9,657 bases of DNA from an uncultured Lachnospiraceae bacterium (lineage in GTDB: Bacteria; Bacillota_A; Clostridia; Lachnospirales; Lachnospiraceae): positions 1-9,657 of the forward strand of contig CADBME010000054.1 of assembly GCA_902795715.1 (NCBI GenBank), written 5' to 3'. Below the pieces are notes generated by a model. It had not been told where the DNA came from, searched no databases, and worked only from the letters and a program-made list of their open reading frames with translations. A program made the translations under genes and the position numbers. How positions within the stretch are numbered: position 1 is the stretch's first letter; the number at the start of each line of letters is the position of its first letter. Shown here one piece after another: positions 6,412-9,657 of this stretch.

Positions 6412-6473
6412 GAGATCAAGGTTAAGAAAATGATCATCGAATAAATAAAGCTATTACCAGCAGGGAGTTTATT

Positions 6474-8078
6474 ATGAATGAGATAACAAAATGGTTTGAG
6501 CACCCCCTCTATCTGTGGATGGACAGAAAGTCTTTCACATCCAAAAGAGAAGTGCTTTTACATCAGTGTGAAGAAACGAGAATCCGCCGTCTTCTGGAGT
6601 CTTTCCCTGCCATCCGGCTGGAAAGCGTCACCCTCTATTCGGCCGGTTCCTATTCTGAACCGGAGAAAACCGTTCTCGATAATATACCGGATTTCTATGA
6701 GATACGTATGAAGCAGAAAACAGGAAAAAGGCACACGGGATCCTTCCGTCTTTATCTGCCTGTCCATTGGAACCATCGTTTCATGGGTATCGCCGGAGCC
6801 GGAACCAACAATGAAGTGGACTGGTTCACATCGGTAACCTACAATGTCATCTCCTGGCCTATGGCCATTATGAACGGCTATGCCTGCGCCGTTGCAGATA
6901 ATGACACAGGGATACGGCTGGATTGCAGCTGGGGATTTGATGATCAGGGTAATCTGGAGTGGGATCATATTGATTCATGGGCATTTACCGTAATGCATGA
7001 GATTACCCTGTGCGGAAAGATGCTGACAGAGGCCCTCTACGGGGACAGGATCCTGGCCAGCTACATGCACGGTACTTCCGGCGGCGGCAGACAGGCAGTC
7101 ACCGAGGCCGCTCTCTTCCCGGGAGATTATGACGGTCTTTGGGCTGACGGGCCGGCTGTCAACAACCTGGATCTGCAGTTTGCCAGCCTCTGGGCTGCCG
7201 TTGTGGAATCCAACGAGGGACATATCGTAGCCCTTTCCAAATATAAGACTGCCTATGAAATAATCATGGCCGATCCGGTTCGGCGGCTGATTCCCTTTGA
7301 CAGCCGGGATGTGGAATGGATGGACTTCATCAACCGACTTTCCGGTACATCAACGCCCGACGGCCCCATCAGCCGGAGGGATCTGGAGGTCATGGTAAAA
7401 ACCTGGGACGGACCTTTTACCGAAAAAGGAAAGCGGATGGCCTACGGCTTTGGTCCTGCCATCCGGCAATGGCCCCTGGAAACCGGCCATCAGCTCTACG
7501 GTTACTTTAAACGGAGGCCGGACGGAAGGCTTGTCCTCATGCCCATCGGCGAACAAACCCTGAGATGGATTACAGGGGATCCGGATTTTGATATCTACCG
7601 GTGCAGCTATGATGAATATGAAAGAATCTACACAGACCTTCGAAAGAAGCTTCTGCGATATGATTTTAATGAGTGCGATTTTACCTCCTATGCCCGGGCC
7701 GGAGGCAAGCTGATCATCACCCATGGAACCGGGGACTGTGTGGCTCCCTACCAGGCAGTAATCGACTACTACGGCAGGGCCATGGAACACTTCCCATCGG
7801 AGAGAATCATGAATGAATCGGTTAGGCTGTTCATGCCTCCCTTTGCCGGTCATTCCATACTGGACTGGAGCGGTCCGGCTGTCTCCTGCTCTGATGGAAT
7901 GAAGGCCCTTACCGACTGGGCCGAAAAGGGACTGGCCCCTGACACACTCCCAACCGTCCGCTATGACTTTGAAAATGACCGTCCCCATGAAAGCGGAAGT
8001 GTCCCGTCCTTCCGCCAGTGGACCTACAGGAAACAGGTTCAGGAAGCACGAAATCTCTGTAAAAAAGGGGCATTCTGA
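6474..8078 (+). CDS. Tannase/feruloyl esterase-family hydrolase, cytoplasmic
   Basis: 534 residues, an alpha/beta hydrolase of the tannase family (Pfam Tannase, which includes fungal tannases, feruloyl esterase B and MHETase). Members cleave esters of aromatic acids. The nucleophile elbow is HGTSGGGRQ with Ser202, followed by the family's typical EAALFPGDYDGLWADGPA. The acid is Asp421 in HGTGDCVAP and the base His460 in FAGHSILDW. An earlier family block (SWAFTVMHEITLCGKMLTEALYG, 168-190) is also present. Two features are odd. Known members carry Cys next to both Ser and His (CS-D-HC, a disulfide), but here these are Thr201 and Ser461. There is also no signal peptide, whereas many members are secreted. 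I see no DxxDGVxDG calcium loop in the lid region (about 250-330). GGGAG precedes the ATG. Its own strong promoter argues for a single-gene transcript. Its substrate is unknown, but a cytoplasmic aromatic or plant-derived ester is plausible. Confidence 0.88.
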   Translation: MNEITKWFEHPLYLWMDRKSFTSKREVLLHQCEETRIRRLLESFPAIRLESVTLYSAGSYSEPEKTVLDNIPDFYEIRMKQKTGKRHTGSFRLYLPVHWNHRFMGIAGAGTNNEVDWFTSVTYNVISWPMAIMNGYACAVADNDTGIRLDCSWGFDDQGNLEWDHIDSWAFTVMHEITLCGKMLTEALYGDRILASYMHGTSGGGRQAVTEAALFPGDYDGLWADGPAVNNLDLQFASLWAAVVESNEGHIVALSKYKTAYEIIMADPVRRLIPFDSRDVEWMDFINRLSGTSTPDGPISRRDLEVMVKTWDGPFTEKGKRMAYGFGPAIRQWPLETGHQLYGYFKRRPDGRLVLMPIGEQTLRWITGDPDFDIYRCSYDEYERIYTDLRKKLLRYDFNECDFTSYARAGGKLIITHGTGDCVAPYQAVIDYYGRAMEHFPSERIMNESVRLFMPPFAGHSILDWSGPAVSCSDGMKALTDWAEKGLAPDTLPTVRYDFENDRPHESGSVPSFRQWTYRKQVQEARNLCKKGAF

Positions 8079-8079
8079 T

Positions 8080-8562
8080 TTACAAAATCATTTCCATGCA
8101 GGTTTTCTGAACCGAAAGCCCGCATGAATCATAGAAGGCACGGGCACTGTCGTTGTTTTCCCAGACATTGAGTGTGACATTATAGCAGCCGGATTTCCTG
8201 GCATAGTCAAGGATGTAATCATAGAGATCTTTTCCTATATGCTGTCCCCGGCAAAGCTTATCCACACAGATATCGTCAATATACAAAGTTACTATATCAG
8301 GCCAGTTATTGTCCTCGGCATGGGATTGAAATTCACAGAATCCATAGCCGAGGACTCTTTCTTTTTCATCCACTGCCACAAATACCGGTTTTGTCTCATC
8401 AGCCAAAATGATTTCCAGGTCTTCCTTCCTGTACTTGGTCTTATCCGCCAAAAAGATATCCGGCCTGATCTCATGGTGTACATTGTTGACCTGGACCAGG
8501 AGTTCAAGGATCCGGTTGATATCCTTCTGGGCAGCTTTTCGAATCTTTCTTCCTCTCTCCAT
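8080..8562 (-). CDS. GNAT-family N-acetyltransferase
   Basis: 160 residues, the usual size of a single GNAT domain. It transfers an acetyl group from acetyl-CoA to an amine; the substrate cannot be told. The N-terminal strand reads KIRKAAQKDINRILEL (6-21). Motif A, which binds the pyrophosphate of acetyl-CoA, is at about 95-117: IDDICVDKLCRGQHIGKDL, with Arg105-Gly106 and Gly110. Motif B follows with NVTLNVWENNDSARAFYDSCGL (128-149), where Tyr144 is the usual position of the general acid. GAGGAG lies just before the ATG. The stop is one base from the convergent tannase-family stop, so any terminator must lie within the neighbour's coding sequence. It is divergent from the B6 kinase gene. I found no convincing promoter in 8563-8720. 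Confidence 0.9.
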   Translation of the reverse strand: MERGRKIRKAAQKDINRILELLVQVNNVHHEIRPDIFLADKTKYRKEDLEIILADETKPVFVAVDEKERVLGYGFCEFQSHAEDNNWPDIVTLYIDDICVDKLCRGQHIGKDLYDYILDYARKSGCYNVTLNVWENNDSARAFYDSCGLSVQKTCMEMIL

Positions 8563-8762
8563 TTTCTCTCCTCTTCTATTGTTTTCTTTATCTTTTATCA
8601 GTCAGCTCCCGATTATTTCCCTTTCTGCCTTGCTCAAGCTCCATATCCCTGAATCAGGCTATCCGGATGCAGATGACATAGGGGGAATCTTGTCCTTCTG
8701 ACTATATCCTGATTAACAGGTAATGTCAAAAGAGATGTAATCTGACCTTATATTTTTATTCA

Positions 8763-8790
8763 AAACTGGATATTTATATATATCCAGTTT
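8763..8790. promoter_or_regulatory. Palindromic operator candidate before the B6 kinase gene
   Basis: AAACTGGATAT (8763-8773) and ATATCCAGTTT (8780-8790) are perfect 11-bp inverted arms separated by 6 nt. The dyad covers the -35 region and ends four bases before the -10 of the kinase promoter, the position of a repressor operator. It could instead be a terminator hairpin, but no plus-strand gene lies upstream to be terminated, and the tail (ATAGTATAAT) is a poor U-tract. Confidence 0.6.
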
Positions 8791-8800
8791 ATAGTATAAT
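8773..8800 (+). promoter_or_regulatory. Promoter of the pyridoxal kinase gene
   Basis: A perfect TATAAT at 8795-8800 with a weak -35, TTTATA (8773-8778), 16 nt upstream. The -35 lies inside the palindrome. Transcription would start near 8807, giving a leader of about 38 nt that contains the AAAGGA ribosome binding site (8832-8837). Confidence 0.6.
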
Positions 8801-8844
8801 CCACTCCTATAGCAAAAGAAAAAGAAATCAGAAAGGATGAACTT

Positions 8845-9657
8845 ATGAAACGGATTCTGACCATTCAGGATGTTTCCTGTCTTGGAAAATGCAGTATCAC
8901 TATCGCTCTTCCTCTTATTTCCGCCATGGGCGTGGAAACGGTCATCCTGCCTACCGCTCTTCTCTCCACCCATACCATGTTCAACGGTTTTACGGTAAAG
9001 GATCTGGAAGATCAGCTGATACCTATCACAGACCACTGGAAAAAAGAGAAAGTCACCTTTGATGCCATCTATACCGGCTATCTGGGAACCGAAGAAGAAA
9101 TTGATACCGTTAAAAAAATAATAGAGGACTTCCGTACGGACCAGACTCTTGTTTTCGTGGACCCGGCCATGGGTGATAACGGAAAGCTCTATCCGGCATT
9201 TGACAGTCATTATGCCTTGAAAAATGCAGATTTATGTGCTGTAGCCGATATCATCGTCCCCAACATCACAGAAGCTGCTTTCATGACCGGTGCAGAGTAT
9301 AAAGAAGTATACGACAAGTCCTATATCCAGGACCTTCTTCAAAAGCTGGCAGGTCTTGGAGCCAAAACAGTGGCCCTGACGGGAGTATCCCTGAGCGAGG
9401 GAAAAACCGGCGTCATGGGATATGATACCCTGACTAAGGAGTACTTCTCCTATCAGAACGACCGGATCCCCACCTCCTATCACGGAACCGGAGATGTCTT
9501 CTCGAGCACCACCGTCGGTGCCATGATGAATGGAATCAGCTGGCAGGATTCCCTGAAAATCGCTGCGGATTACACAGCCCATACTATCGACGTGACCTTG
9601 AACAATCCCAGGAAGCCCTGGTATGGAGTAGACTTTGAAGCAACCATTCCTGATCTT
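8845..9657 (+). CDS. Pyridoxal/pyridoxamine kinase, 3' end cut by window
   Basis: 271 codons are open up to the right edge with no stop. Relatives are about 280-290 residues, so only a short C-terminal piece is missing. It phosphorylates vitamin B6 forms with ATP to make pyridoxal or pyridoxamine phosphate (salvage pathway, cytoplasm; ribokinase-like fold). The N-terminus MKRILTIQDVSCLGKCSIT is typical of the Firmicute enzymes. VDPAMGDNGKLY (105-116, Asp106) and the anion-hole motif YHGTGDVF (212-219) with catalytic Asp217 are present. It belongs to the PdxK/PdxY group; which name applies cannot be settled here. The ribosome binding site AAAGGA lies about eight bases before the ATG; an ATG at 8837 stops after three codons. 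Its promoter carries a palindromic operator candidate, so it is likely regulated alone. Confidence 0.93.
   Translation, partial: MKRILTIQDVSCLGKCSITIALPLISAMGVETVILPTALLSTHTMFNGFTVKDLEDQLIPITDHWKKEKVTFDAIYTGYLGTEEEIDTVKKIIEDFRTDQTLVFVDPAMGDNGKLYPAFDSHYALKNADLCAVADIIVPNITEAAFMTGAEYKEVYDKSYIQDLLQKLAGLGAKTVALTGVSLSEGKTGVMGYDTLTKEYFSYQNDRIPTSYHGTGDVFSSTTVGAMMNGISWQDSLKIAADYTAHTIDVTLNNPRKPWYGVDFEATIPDL

Noticed and set aside
7350..7988. 212-codon minus-strand open frame inside the tannase-family gene
   Set aside because: It is a shadow of a gene with an intact catalytic triad; no ribosome binding site or domain supports it.
8239..8701. Overlapping plus-strand open frames across the GNAT gene and its upstream region
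   Set aside because: Low-complexity Ser/Leu/Phe translations that arise from the complement of a purine-rich leader; GNAT motif A is on the other strand.
8563..8720. Possible riboswitch or small RNA in the GNAT leader
   Set aside because: No known aptamer core or T-box sequence and no long stable stem could be found.
8713..9210. 165-codon minus-strand open frame overlapping the pyridoxal kinase start
   Set aside because: It runs antisense through the kinase's conserved N-terminus, has no clear family motif, and would cross the promoter and palindrome.

Overview
The window looks like chromosomal DNA of a low-to-moderate GC Firmicute, most likely a Clostridia/Lachnospiraceae-type gut anaerobe. 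This is inferred from strong AGGAGG-type ribosome binding sites on nearly every gene, short AT-rich promoters, a secreted Tyr/Lys-rich surface protein of the kind common in Lachnospiraceae, and the flavour of the housekeeping proteins. I see no rRNA, tRNA, CRISPR array, transposase, integrase or phage gene.

Layout. The left edge (1-114) holds a small palindromic repeat of REP type, a strong 13-bp terminator hairpin and an 11-bp tandem repeat that runs into the end of the first gene. A minus-strand gene for a large secreted, charge-segregated protein follows (105-1613), with its own promoter. Next comes a lone PTS IIB protein of galactitol type (1906-2199, minus), then nadE (2338-3114), a cyclophilin-type peptidyl-prolyl isomerase lipoprotein (3177-3893), a flavodoxin-fold NAD(P)H-dependent oxidoreductase (3927-4505) and a Mn-type superoxide dismutase (4652-5269). 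All of these are on the minus strand. The short gaps of 33 and 62 nt between oxidoreductase, isomerase and nadE suggest one transcript. Together with SOD the block reads as a redox/oxygen-stress and NAD-supply neighbourhood.

At 5270-5432 the direction flips. A metallo-beta-lactamase-fold hydrolase (5433-6308) and a tannase/feruloyl-esterase-family alpha/beta hydrolase (6474-8078) run on the plus strand, the latter behind a near-consensus extended -10 promoter. The tannase-family gene meets a convergent GNAT acetyltransferase gene (8080-8562, minus) with one base between the stops. After a 282-bp divergent region with an 11-bp perfect palindrome over a promoter, a pyridoxal/pyridoxamine kinase gene starts at 8845 and runs off the right edge still open.

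I do not see a clearly new multi-gene system. The points most worth a second look are: the tannase-family enzyme, which has lost both cysteines of the family's active-site disulfide and has no signal peptide; the palindrome over the vitamin B6 kinase promoter; the orphan PTS IIB; the inverted repeat around the SOD promoter; and the anchorless charge-segregated secreted protein.
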